DNA from: Zopfochytrium polystomum
Lineage: Eukaryota; Chytridiomycota; Chytridiomycetes; Chytridiales; Chytridiaceae
Reading direction: 5' to 3'
Length of the DNA stretch: 64,000 nt
Assembly (NCBI GenBank): GCA_025765615.1
Contig: JAIVFJ010000145.1
Coordinates: 62,001 to 126,000, forward strand
Both the position numbers and the translations under genes were made by a program. The notes beneath the pieces are model-generated. The model saw only the letters and a list, made by a program, of their open reading frames with translations, was not told where the DNA came from and made no database searches. Of this stretch, positions 35,329 to 44,721 are shown one piece after another. Each line of letters starts with the position of its first letter. The first letter of the stretch is position 1.

Positions 35329-35671
35329 GTCGGTCGCGCGTCAGAAGAGATTCTAGCTCTGCTCTTTTTCCTCTTGTTTGTGCCGTTTGACGTTTCTTTT
35401 TTTCTTTTTTTTTTTGTGTGTGTGAGTGGAAAGCGAGGGAGCGTGTGTGTGTGTGTGTGTGTGTGTGCGTGTGTGTGCGTGTGTGTGCGTGTGTGTTTGG
35501 GTTATCTTCTTTTTGTTTACCGCGTGGGTTTATTTCTCTCAATCGGGAAAATTGATGCTCGTCGGTCGCGCGTCAGACGAGATTCTAGCTCTTTGTTTTT
35601 TTTCCTCTTGTTTGTGCTGTGTGACGTTTCTTTTTTTTCCTTTTTTTTTTTTTTTCGTGGGTTGGGAGAGC

Positions 35672-35735
<64 letters not shown>

Positions 35736-35736
35736 C
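35329..35736 (+). repeat. 232-bp tandem duplication with GT microsatellite at the outer edge of the right arm
   Basis: GTCGGTCGCGCGTCAG begins at 35,329 and again at 35,561, followed in both by GATTCTAGCTCT and CCTCTTGTTTGTGC. The second copy is partial and ends in a (GT)n tract (35,674-35,736). The left arm has only one copy. The similarity of the two arms ends at 35,559, exactly where the second unit starts. Confidence 0.85.
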
Positions 35737-35825
35737 TGTGTTCGAGCTTATCTTGACGCTCTAGTGGCTGTTTTTGGTCTTTCAAAGATGGCGTGGGCTT
35801 CTTTCTCGCAATTCAAAAATAGCTG

Positions 35826-36221
35826 ATAAACCCCCCACCTACTCTTTGGTTACGGCTTCCAACTGCAGCGTCCCTGCCGGGCGGCACTGCTCGAGGAAGC
35901 GCTGGATCAGGTGCGACGGACTACTTTTTCGATCGAGCCGTCTGCTGCTTTGTTGAGATTCCGACGTCCTCACTGCAGTTTTTGGAAGAGGATCAACTTG
36001 AGCCTTGCGAACTTGACCCTTATTGGCCGGTGCTACATGTCACACTTGATATCTTAGCCCCTTTTTCTCCTTTGCCATCGTCCCAAAGGAAAACTAGCTT
36101 AGCCCCAATTCAACCTTGCGCGTTTGTTCTTCATAATGAAAGAAAGCGCCTGCCAAATGGCGAACAATTTTACTTTGTAAAACAAAAAGTACAACAGACT
36201 TGTCGTGAAAGGTATCAATAA
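35826..36221 (+). other. Open frame without ATG, possible exon or relic
   Basis: A stop-free stretch of about 130 codons reads GSGATDYFFDRAVCCFVEIP and then DQLEPCELDPYWPVLHVTLD, which looks protein-like rather than low complexity. It has no ATG at its start and I do not recognise the family. It lies just outside the right arm and could be the remains of a gene cut by the rearrangement. Confidence 0.25.
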
Positions 36222-36797
36222 GGATAGTTTAGCCTATTATCTGCTTTCCTTCACTCTAGGGCCCAGATCCTGGGGTCAAAGGAGTGAGTATAGTCTCACA
36301 ACTGAAACACTATTGCTTCAATTGTGAGTGCTCTCCCCAAGCATCATATCAAATCGAGAAACAAACTAACACATTCTGCAGCAACGAACTCTATAAACAT
36401 CACTGATTTATTGAAAAAAAAAAGTCAAACAATCATTGGGCTCTGCAGGTTAACTCTTTCCTGGGTTGCATTACTTCCATTTTTTGACACTGAAGTTTGC
36501 CAATTTTCCATCAGCAGCTCAGTCATTCATGTCCTCCCACATTTTCAAACCAAAATGGAAGGCAATAAAGCACGTGCGGTTACACAAGGCCTCCCCACAT
36601 CCAGCACAGAGAGTTGACACATGTTTTTGCACATCCTAACATCCTGCTTCTTACACTGAATGCATACTTGTCGCATCTTTGCATCTTTCTCCTCTGGCAT
36701 CAAACAGGTAAAGGGAAAGTAAGAAGGCCCATAGTAGTACTCCATTTTTGGCACTTTTCCAATAAGTTGACGTTTGCGGCCTGAATTGTCTTGCTGT
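36222..36797. other. No feature seen
   Basis: Mixed-composition DNA without a supported gene. Short frames on both strands lack recognisable motifs or splice sites. Confidence 0.5.
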
Positions 36798-37180
36798 TGT
36801 TAGGCCGAGCTGACTGGTTAGCAGCAAGAGGCACAAGACGGACCCGAACCTATTGTGACTGTCAGTTAATGTTCTCACAATGCCCATGGGAGAGCAAGCC
36901 ACCGCAAATGCAGACCTGGGCACTGGCTGGTGCTGTTGACAAATACTCTGAGTATTAAGTGGAATGGAAACCTGGTGTTAACAGTTTTCCTCCTCCTCTG
37001 CTCAAGCAGATAATATAGGTGAGGTTTTCACCCTGTGCTGGTCACACTTGCCTAGCAGCTATTACAGCGTGCATAGCATCACGATGCATCAATTATTCAT
37101 AACTGAGTTTTTTTCTCTTTCTTTCCAAGCACTTCATTCACTCCTTCCACTCCCTCACTCCGAGTGGACTGTTTACAGGA
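36798..37180 (+). repeat. LTR-like repeat, left member of an old inverted pair
   Basis: This stretch starts TGTTAGGC and ends TGTTTACAGGA. Its reverse complement is found at 39,121-39,538, with blocks such as AGCAAGAGGCACAAGAC, TGCTCAAGCAGATAAT and TCATTCACTCCTTCCACTC shared despite many mismatches. TG...CA ends and a size near 400 bp fit solo LTRs, but no internal retroelement domains lie between the copies. Confidence 0.6.
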
Positions 37181-37269
37181 GAGACTATCCTCATCTGTGT
37201 GTGTCATGATTCTTCAACTGAACGCAGAGTTGCAGACTAGCACAGTGGCTGAGTTGCGGCAGAGTAGCA

Positions 37270-37965
37270 GTGTGGCAGAGCAAAGCAAAGAGTTCAGGGA
37301 GGGCACTCCAGGGGACCATGACCACGCTACTCTCTGACATTCAGACTCTCAGACTCTGCAACGTGGCAACTCAACCCCACTGGCAACTCTTGAAATCTGC
37401 AGCCAGGCAACTCCACAGCTTTGTGACACACCAATTCTGCCACAACTCAGCAACTCTGTTGTGGAAGCGCCAGCCGGTCCTTTGCAGCACACGCCTTACG
37501 AGCGCGATTCCCTTGTGTTTTTTTTGTTGATTTTGGGCTTTGAGCGGTGAATGGAGGCTTGTGTTGAATGGACACCAATTCTGCTTCACCCACCAGTTCC
37601 ACGCACAGATTGTCCTGGAGTACCTCGCCCTTTGTCTGCCAGGAGGAGGCAGTCTCACAAGGCTTCCACACTGTGACTCTGTAGCCCTGTTACTCAACGC
37701 TTCTATTACTCTGCAGCTCTGCAACTCCCTGTCTCCACAACTCTGTGACTCTGCAACTTTGCAAATCCAATCTGCACCGCTTATCTGCAGCTCTGATTTT
37801 CTTTGCTGCTCTGCAACTCAACTGCTCTGCTGCAACTCTGCAACCCCCTGACTCCGGGACTCTAAATCTCTGCTACTACGCCACTTGGCCACAACTTGGC
37901 AGCTCTGCTACTCTGCTGCAACTCTGCAACCCTGCAACTCCACCACATCCACAATTGCGAGCACT
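37270..37965 (+). repeat. Degenerate CTCTGCAACT repeat field
   Basis: Variants of a ten-base word (CTCTGCAACT, CTCTGTGACT, CTCTGCAGCT, CTCTGCTACT) occur about two dozen times, some in direct tandem as at 37,711-37,760 and 37,901-37,945. The units differ in length and spacing, so this is an old simple-sequence expansion. No coding role is supported. Confidence 0.7.
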
Positions 37966-38390
37966 GTTTGCGCAACCAGCACACAACTATGGCTCTGCAG
38001 GTTCATTTTAGTACAAGACTGCGTCAGAAATATGGCATGATAATCAGCCACCTGCAAGGAACATGGCGGTTCATGAGGAGGAAGGCTTCTGAACCACAAA
38101 GCGCATTTCGGTCAAACATGTCTCACACAGAGGCACTCGTCAGGCAACCAAGACGTCTCAGCAAATGTTTGAATGCCACAGCCAAAAAGTCCTTCCTCTA
38201 GCAAGAAGAATAACTTGCAACAGGTGAAGTGAGATGGTGGGAGACTACCAGAAAGGGAAAGATTTTCTGCAAAGGCGGGATGAACGACAGATCTCTTAGG
38301 GCTTAGTGCAACTTTCTCCCAACAACAGCCACGCAAGCGGGTAGCCGGTAAAATCAAACCATAGCCAGACTGCCTCGAACTATTTAACTA

Positions 38391-38462
38391 AGGCCGCACC
38401 CGGAATCGAACCGGGGTCCCCAGAATCAGAATCTGATGTGATAACCCCTACACTATGCAGCC
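38391..38462 (-). tRNA. tRNA-Gln (anticodon CTG)
   Basis: The cloverleaf is complete. Acceptor GGCTGCA pairs with TGCGGCC (one G-T), D arm is GTGT...TCAC, anticodon stem is TCAGA/TCTGG with loop TTCTGAT, and T arm is CCCGG-TTCGATT-CCGGG. A box TAGTGTAGGGG and B box GGTTCGATTCC are intact. No CCA is encoded, as expected for a nuclear gene. No intron. Confidence 0.9.
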
Positions 38463-39120
38463 AGATAACAAATAGCAAATTTAAGCTTGTATATGAAGGG
38501 TGGCAGTTTGCCTTTCGCCAAAGACTGGTGCACTGTTACTTGTTTGGCTCACCTGAGGCGAGGCCACAGCAACTTGGGGTCCAACTTGAACAAACTTGAA
38601 CAAAGTTGACCAGATTTTCTTGCATGGAATCAATCAAACGTTGGGGCCAAAAGCTATCTGCAAGAAGGAAGTTTGATGTTTTGCGTTCTTTGCACTCTAT
38701 GCAGCGATTCTCCTTTTTGTTGGCGCTTGACTGCGGCTTTATTGTTTGCTAGGGTTGACAAGAGTGGTGGTTTTTTTTTTTTTTTGCTTTTTTGTTTCCC
38801 ACACTACTCGTCTCTGACAAGTCACGTGACTGCCTTGGGATCTTCAGTCACAGATGTAGCTGGTGCCGCCGTCACACTACCAAATACATTGGGTCTCAGG
38901 ACGTCCCCTGGTGTCCAAAGCAATAAGCCCGCATCCCTAGTAGGCCCAGTAACGCCCTGACCAAATTGCTTTACCTCAGCTCCAGTGCCATCACTTTACA
39001 CCAACACTTTTTTGCTGTGGTCATGTGCTGGGGCTCTGTGGTGCACTGAGACCCCAATGCCTTCATTGCTTGCTAACTCTGCACAACACACGCAGCAGCA
39101 GCCTCGCAATCACCTCCACC
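38463..39120. other. No gene seen
   Basis: Mixed sequence with one poly-T tract (38,769-38,785). The frame at 38,673-38,960 has no recognisable motif. Confidence 0.5.
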
Positions 39121-39538
39121 TCCTGTAAACAGTCTGCTCTGAGTGAGTGAGTGGAAGGAGTGAATGAAGTGGAGATGTGTGTTTGTGGGTGGTCCTTCTC
39201 CCCAACTTGGAGAGAAAGAGAAAAAACTCTGTTATGAATTATTGATACATGATGATGATATACAGGCTGTAATAGTTGCTAGGCAAGCGTGACTGGCACA
39301 GGGAAAAAAAACCTCTCCTAAATTATCTGCTTGAGCAGAGGAGGAGGAAAACTGTTGACACTGGGTTTCTGTTCCACTTAATACTCAGAGTATTTGTCAT
39401 CAGCGCAAGCCAGCACCCAGGTCTGCATTGGCGGTGGCTTGCTCTCCCATGTGCATTGTGAGAACAAAAACTGACAGTCACAATAGGTTTGGGTCTGTCT
39501 TGTGCCTCTTGCTTCAAACCAGTCAGTTCCGCCTAACA
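39121..39538 (-). repeat. LTR-like repeat, right member of an old inverted pair
   Basis: Reverse-complement relative of 36,798-37,180, about 75-85% identical by eye with several indels. It ends GCCTAACA, the complement of the TGTTAGGC at the start of its partner. Confidence 0.6.
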
Positions 39539-40432
39539 CCTCCAGTGCTCCACAAGGATCCTGCCTACCCCAATGTTCTTGTCCTTGCTGTTGCCGCTTG
39601 TTGAAGTTGCAGTGTAGAAGGCGACTTTGTGAGTGGAGGCGGCGTTGCAAGAAGGTTGAAGGGCCGAGGAACCAAGGCTTGAATTGAGAACTTAAGTTGC
39701 AAACTACTTCAGACAGGACTTTGCTTTGGGGAGGTGTTGTAATCCCCTTCCCAGGGCTTGTGCAATGCCAGCTGACGTCATTGGCAGAGGCAGATGGACC
39801 AAGCAAAACTGATTGACAAAAAAATTTTTGCACAAGAGCCTACCTAAAATGACCATGCAGGGCTGTTTGGGACTGACTTGAACAGTTTCTGAAGAGACTG
39901 CCAGGGGGCTGATAATGAAGATTCAGGCTTAGCTTAACTTTCCAGACTCAATGTCCAGCAGGACTTCAGCCTTTCCCAGACATTGGAATCCGGCAAACTG
40001 CTGCTTTCCTCAACAAACTTGTGCCAAATTGAACAGTAATTAAGAAGATATCATATTGTCATTGCATCAGAGAGTGTCATGCCCAAGTGGATGCGCGTTG
40101 GCTTGAAAGAAAGAAACAACTCTAATTTCTAGACTGAGAGAAGTCCTGGCCCTGTCCCCAAAGTTTTCCTTTTAATTATCTATCAAGGAATCAACGCTCT
40201 TCCCTTTTCGATATCATTGCGGAAGTTTTCTTCCTCCTTTTTCTTTTAGTTTTTTCCTATAGGTGTTTTCGAATTTTTCAATGAATCTTTTACCTTCTTT
40301 TCAATATGGGCGCAATCTGGCCGTCTGTCTGGGCTCTCTTGCTTCAGATTATGTCAGTTCGACGCCAGACAGACATTTTTGGTGAGAACATCAATACATT
40401 AATTCGAGGTTGGCACTCACCTACACAGCCCG
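39539..40432. other. No gene seen
   Basis: Unassigned DNA. A short inverted repeat (CCGTCTGTCTGG and CCAGACAGACA) lies at 40,320-40,376, just before the tRNA-Ile-like gene. Confidence 0.5.
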
Positions 40433-40506
40433 CGTTCACATCTAGACTCTAACTGGAGACCGTCTGTGTATTAGACAGACGTGATAACCAACTACACCAT
40501 GTGACC
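40433..40506 (-). tRNA. tRNA-Ile-like gene (anticodon AAT), possibly a pseudogene
   Basis: Acceptor GGTCACA pairs with TGTGAAC except at one position. D arm is GTGT...TCAC, and anticodon stem TCTGT/ACAGA encloses loop CTAATAC. The T arm TCCAG-TTAGAGT-CTAGA has one mismatch and lacks the invariant C56, since TTAGAGT replaces TTCGAGT. The A box TGGTGTAGTTGG is good. The T-loop change makes full function doubtful. Confidence 0.6.
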
Positions 40507-40864
40507 TCACACACTTGGGCACAAAAATCGGAGATCGCTGTCCAAAAAATCTGTTTTCACAACAACAGACAATCAGTCCAGTGGAAATTAACAAAAATGA
40601 GAAGCTGTGAAAGTTTCATGTCAGTGAGAGTGCTGCCTGAGAGCCCACGGCAAGCCTGCTCCCAGGAAGATGATGGTTTACTGTCCAGAACACTCTCTCT
40701 GTCATCAGATACAGACAACAACCGAACCCTGAATGCAAAGCTGAGTTCCATCAGCTTTTTGCCAAAGGGACCTGTTCTAGTCCTATCCCCACATTAATTT
40801 TTTTTTTTTTTTTGTTCGTTTCCAGGGACTTTGGTTGAGTCTTGTCATAACACGTAGCAGGTTT

Positions 40865-40915
40865 TGGAGAATCGGGGTATCGATCCCCGTGCCTCTCGCA
40901 TGCTAAGCGAGCGCT
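40865..40915 (-). pseudogene. tRNA-Ala (AGC) 3' fragment
   Basis: Reading minus, AGCGC-TCGCTTAGCATGCGAG and then CGGGGATCGATACCCCG-ATTCTCC-A match tRNA-Ala from the 3' side of the D stem to the discriminator. This includes the whole anticodon arm (loop TTAGCAT) and T arm. The 5' acceptor strand and D stem are missing, since the sequence upstream is unrelated. No CCA follows. Confidence 0.75.
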
Positions 40916-41393
40916 GTGGAAGCGTGGGTCGCTTCCTTGGTTTCTGGGGGGCTCTCTGTCTGAGTTTTCTGACAGCTTCCTGTTTTGGGGGCCCCGCTTT
41001 TGTCAGTGTGTCTTTGCTGCAGTGGGGTGAGGCGCATTCCCTCCCACGCAACGCTTTTCCTTCTCTCCTCTTCTTCTTTGGTCGTTGCTTTTTTTTCTTC
41101 CTGTTGTCGTTTGTTGGTTGTTTTTCTCCCAGGAGGGGAAGCCAATACACACTCTTGTCACCTGACTTCCTGCCATCCTGCGCCCTGTGCCCCATGCCCC
41201 ACGTCGTCCCATCCTGTTCTATTCCATCCTGGTGAGGCGCTACTTTTGCCCTGGGGGTCGCACGCCCATCTTCCACCAGGGGTTAGGGAGCTACGCACCA
41301 AGCTTCCACAGCGCACTACCATTTGAGCTAATGAAAGAACCCCTTCTGCTGCCTCACCCTTCATCACATGGACTCACCACCACCTTCCTATAA
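40916..41393. other. No gene seen
   Basis: Unassigned DNA between the tRNA-Ala fragment and the truncated copia element. The open frames are low complexity. Confidence 0.5.
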
Positions 41394-42603
41394 GTTCCCA
41401 TTGATTGCAATGTGTACATCGAGCAACCTGAGGGTCACGTTGCCCCAGGCCAGCCCAATCATGTCTGGAAGCTTAAATGCTCCCTCTACGGCTTGAAACA
41501 AGCACCCACCTCTGGAACAAGACTCACGATGACTATCTCTGGTCCATCGGTTTCACCTCTTCGCCAGCTGATGCGTGTGTGTATGTTTGTGTCCGCGCTG
41601 GTCTCAAGAGTTTATTGTTGCCTATGTTGACGATCTTCTCATTGCTGGATCGACCCCTGCCAAAATCTCCGCCATCAAGGCTTCCCTAAATGCCCCGCTT
41701 TTGCATGAAAGATCTCGGTCTGCTGTGCTACTTCATTGGCACTGAGATTGCACAGTCTCCAGATCTTGCTTGTGTGCGTATTCACCAAACTGGCTATGCT
41801 CAGTCTATCCTCCAACGTTTTCGCATGTCTGATTGCGCCTCTGTCTCCACACCCATGCACACTTCGTACATGCCTGACCATTCCGCTGCTCCCACCGCTC
41901 AACCCTTTGCGGAGCTTATTGGCTGCCTCCTCTATCTCTCTTTGGGGACCCACCCAGACATTTCCATGGCAGTAGCCCGGCTTAGTCGGCAACTCAGTTG
42001 CCCCACAGAGGTTGACTGGGCTGCAGCCAAGCGAATCCTCCGCTATCTCTGCAGCACCCTCTCCTACGGCATCACTTACACTTCCTTGTCACCCTCTCTT
42101 GTGTCCTTCAGTCACTTTGCCTATGCTGGACCAGCTGCCACTGCAAACAATCTTCAACGAGCGCCACTCCACAGCTACTCTGACGCCGATCGTCGATCCA
42201 TCACCGGTTTTGTTCACTTCTATGCTGGAGGTCCGGTCTCCTGGTGCAGTCATGTCCAAGCAACTGTTGCACTCTCTACACTTGAAGCCGAATACATGGC
42301 TCTTTCGTCTACCACTCAGGAAGTCCTTTGGCTCCGCCAACTGCTCTCTGATCTCAGTGCCTCTCAATCTGATGATCCCACTGTCATATACGAGGATAAT
42401 CGCAGTGCCATTGCCGTCGCCAAGAATCAGAAGCTTTCCAATCAGGTCAAACACATTGACATTCGCCATCATTTTATCCGCGAAAAGGTGCAGGAGCACT
42501 CATTGACGTTCAGCATCTCCGGTCTCAAGAGATGATTGCTGATCTGCTCACAAAGCCCCTTCCTACTGACTCGTTCGCCTTGCTTCGTTCACGTCTCCTT
42601 GTC
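41394..42603 (+). pseudogene. pol: copia RT/RNase H, 5'-truncated and frameshifted
   Basis: The fragment starts in RT (NVYIEQPEGHV, then WKLKCSLYGLKQAPTSG) and is broken by frameshifts around 41,510-41,690. It continues in one long frame (41,690-42,535) with MKDLGLLCYFIGTEI, then RNase H: YSDADRRSITGFVHF, TVALSTLEAEYMALS, YEDNRSAIAVA and KHIDIRHHFIREKV. One more frameshift leads to the C-terminal signature ADLLTKPLPTDSF, ending at the stop near 42,609. Gag, protease, integrase and the start of RT are absent. It is a different family from the copia element at 23.9 kb, judging by the RT sequence. Confidence 0.88.
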
Positions 42604-42628
42604 CCTTGAACGTCTTGATGGGTGGGAG

Positions 42629-42903
42629 TGTTGACTTTTAAACCTTCTTTTCTCTCCTTTTCTCTTTCTTGCTCTCTTAGTTGGTTTGTCTGCACGCTGA
42701 TCATGCCTCCTTCTCTATTTATGCCATTTTCCATGTCACATGCGGTGTGGGAGAATCTTCGTCTCATCCGTGCGTGCAGGTTTGTGATTGCGCCCTCCTT
42801 TCTCGTCGCTGTCCCCTGATGCCCCTCTCTCGTCATCCTTCCTCAATATAAGTGGGAGAATCTTTGTCTCATCCGCACATGCAGCTCCTTCCAATTCTTA
42901 ACA
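42629..42903 (+). repeat. 3' LTR of the truncated copia element
   Basis: A purine-rich GGGTGGGAG immediately precedes TGTTGACT at 42,629, the usual copia polypurine tract plus LTR start. The right end is placed at TTAACA (42,898-42,903), the imperfect inverse of TGTTGA. An internal GTGGGAGAATCTT...CTCATCCG block is repeated at about 42,747 and 42,852. The right boundary is less certain than the left. Confidence 0.6.
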
Positions 42904-43535
42904 ATTACTGCACGCAATCAGGCTCCCATCGTTCAAGCGCCTCCACGCCGCCAACCACATAGCCGCTCTCCGAACGGGTGGGTGGACGAGTGTGGCCTCG
43001 CGGCTGTGCTGCAATACAAAGGGATTCCTGCTAAGCAAGGCTGGCTCACGAGAAAGTCGTCAACTTGACGTTAAATGTTGTTGCGGAGCGCCTGTTAGCT
43101 ATGAACAAACTCCGCCATTCCCTCTTCTGTCATCTCCCGCCTCTGGTCACTTGTTTTTGCTGCTGATCGTCGAAAAGACAGATCAGTCGGAGTGCATGAA
43201 GTTTTTGAGACGGAATGCAAAAAAAAAACCAAAATGTATTTAAGCTTAAAGGACGGTTGGGCTCTTGTGATGCGGCACAACTTGGGGAGAGCGCGTTCCG
43301 TGACAACGCAAGTCAGGTTGCGTATTTGATCGATTTGCCTGTTGGACATGAAAACGTCACTCCTCTACTTTTCAAATACCTTGATGAACGAACGAACGAA
43401 CAAACCTCGAGACCTCATGAATGACTCTTTAAGGATGGAGAAACAATTAGAAACGTTGTCGACGTGAAGGCTGAGAAAAGTGGGAACTTACTGAAGGAAG
43501 TGTCCATTTTCGCTATTGAAGTATGTCACCGTCAT
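42904..43535. other. Flank, possible further exons of the small secreted gene
   Basis: No gene is firmly supported. The stretch 43,490-43,535 could hold a second exon of the minus-strand secreted gene, because a GTAAGT donor follows an open frame there. Confidence 0.4.
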
Positions 43536-43778
43536 TCACATAGAATTGCGGGACAGCCGTGCGCGAAGATGGGCAACGGGTGAGTGATCAATGCCGATAG
43601 CGAGATCTACAATCCGAATGTGTAACGCTCCCTCACCAGCTGTGCCTGCGTCTACTGGCTGGAACCCTGGATTTAGACGGCCGCCCTTCGGAGTAGCGTG
43701 GACACTGCCGCTCATCAGAGTGAACGCAGCAAGAAGGAAGAAGACGAATGCGGCGAGGGAGGGGGAGCGGGCGAGCAT
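43536..43778 (-). CDS. Small secreted protein (first exon or complete gene)
   Basis: The ATG at 43,778 opens an 80-residue frame with a clear signal peptide (MLARSPSLAAFVFFLLAAFT...SVHA). A short mature part follows, GGRLNPGFQPVDAGTAGE then VDLAIGIDHSPVA. The Gly-rich start followed by a helix-like stretch faintly recalls cystatins (G-x-P motif and a hydrophobic helix), but no QxVxG motif is present in this frame, so I do not assign it. A TATAAAT box lies 68 bp upstream of the ATG, which supports transcription. The frame may be only exon 1. A donor GTGAGG inside it and later splice-like sites suggest alternative structures. Confidence 0.5.
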   Translation of the reverse strand: MLARSPSLAAFVFFLLAAFTLMSGSVHATPKGGRLNPGFQPVDAGTAGEGALHIRIVDLAIGIDHSPVAHLRARLSRNSM

Positions 43779-43845
43779 TGTTATCGTTTTGGGGTGGGGA
43801 AGAGGGTGGTTAGGGTTGTCCAGAATCGCCGCTCCCTCCAGCTTC

Positions 43846-43852
43846 ATTTATA
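43846..43852 (-). promoter_or_regulatory. TATA box (TATAAAT)
   Basis: CAGTATAAATGAAG reads on the minus strand, 68 bp upstream of the ATG at 43,778. That is a normal distance for a short fungal leader. Confidence 0.6.
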
Positions 43853-44440
43853 CTGCCCCGCTTCCAAATCGATGGCGTGGTGGTTGGCTCAGCCGGTTGG
43901 TTGGCTGAGGACGCGTTGGCTTTGCCTTAGTAGCAGCGCCGTTGGCCGCGTGACTGAGCTTGCCTCTGTGAGCGTGCGCACCACCGGCGGCGGCGGCTGA
44001 GCACCAGAGCGTTTGTCTGCAGTTGATGAACTGGAAGTGATCGGAGGGAGCCATCGGGATTCGGAATTCGGAACCCAAATGTTTCAAACACTAAAACGGA
44101 GGTCCACCCACAGTAGGAAAACGTTTCTTGGAAACCCATGCAGAAAAAAAGAAAAAAAAAAGCGCTCGCTCTGTTCGCCCTTCGTTTATGCAATCCTGGC
44201 CCTCGTGCAGTCGAATAGAGCATCCAAAGTATCTGCTGCCGAACACGCAACGGGAGATTTGCAAAGTTCTCTCTCGCGCTTTGCTGACAGACGCAGCCGG
44301 AAAACACCCTAACCCATATCTGCTGGTGTTCAAGTGTTTGGAGCAGAATATGCCGATAGGCAATTGCACCAATACTCTGCTGCAGAAAGGGGGCGAAGTA
44401 ACGTGGACTTGTTTAGGAGTCGTTCGGGTTAAGATAAGCA
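43853..44440. other. No gene seen
   Basis: Unassigned DNA up to the gypsy gag relic. No conserved frame. Confidence 0.5.
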
Positions 44441-44563
44441 GAACTACATCAAGCTCTTACAGTTCCTGAACCGATGCAAGTGGATGCAGTTGAGACACTT
44501 CCTAAGGGTCCTCTGCGCCAAGAGGAGAAGACAAGTGGCCCCAGCAGGGACTGTGTTTCTACT
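44441..44563 (+). pseudogene. Fragment of chromovirus gag
   Basis: GAACTACATCAAG followed by a stretch encoding PEPMQVDAVETLPKGPL matches the gag region at 63,790-63,925 of the full element. It carries a 20-nt deletion between two TCAAG words and a few substitutions. It stops inside the zinc knuckle codons. Confidence 0.85.
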
Positions 44564-44721
44564 AACCCTTACTGTTGTTTTTTTTTTTTTTTTTTTTCGA
44601 AATGGAGCTTTGCTTGCTGGTGATGTTTGAGTTACCCCTTTGCAAGCTCCTGCTCAAGCTTCATGTCGTGTGTCAAATTCTCCCTTGCTAGTGTATTCCC
44701 ACCAGTTGGGCAGGATTAGGA
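44564..44721. other. Unrelated sequence between gag and LTR relics
   Basis: Contains a poly-T run (44,579-44,598) and no recognisable coding sequence. Confidence 0.5.

Larger units (their letters stand above)
27781..35559 (-). repeat. Giant inverted repeat, right arm (about 7.8 kb)
   Basis: This is the mirror of 17,421-25,246. It begins at CCCAGGG (27,781-27,787), directly fused to copia pol, and runs through inverted gag, the SINE-like element and the four-exon gene to GATGCT at 35,554-35,559. From about 35,020 outward it differs from the left arm by many substitutions, a deletion near 35,213 and altered microsatellites. A 232-bp tandem duplication starts within its last part. Confidence 0.93.

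Noticed and set aside
17421..35559. Assembly fold-back artefact as the explanation for the giant inverted repeat
   Set aside because: Not excluded, but the outer-arm substitutions, the spacer with unique pol sequence and the tandem copy at one edge are not expected from a simple read fold-back. Spanning reads would settle it.
40865..40915. Primer-binding site of a copia element using tRNA-Ala
   Set aside because: A primer-binding site would start with TGG complementary to the added CCA and match only about 12-18 nt. Here the match is about 50 nt and the CCA complement is absent.
43536..43778. Cystatin assignment for the small secreted protein
   Set aside because: Only a faint resemblance at the N-terminus. 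The QxVxG inhibitor loop is not present in the frame.
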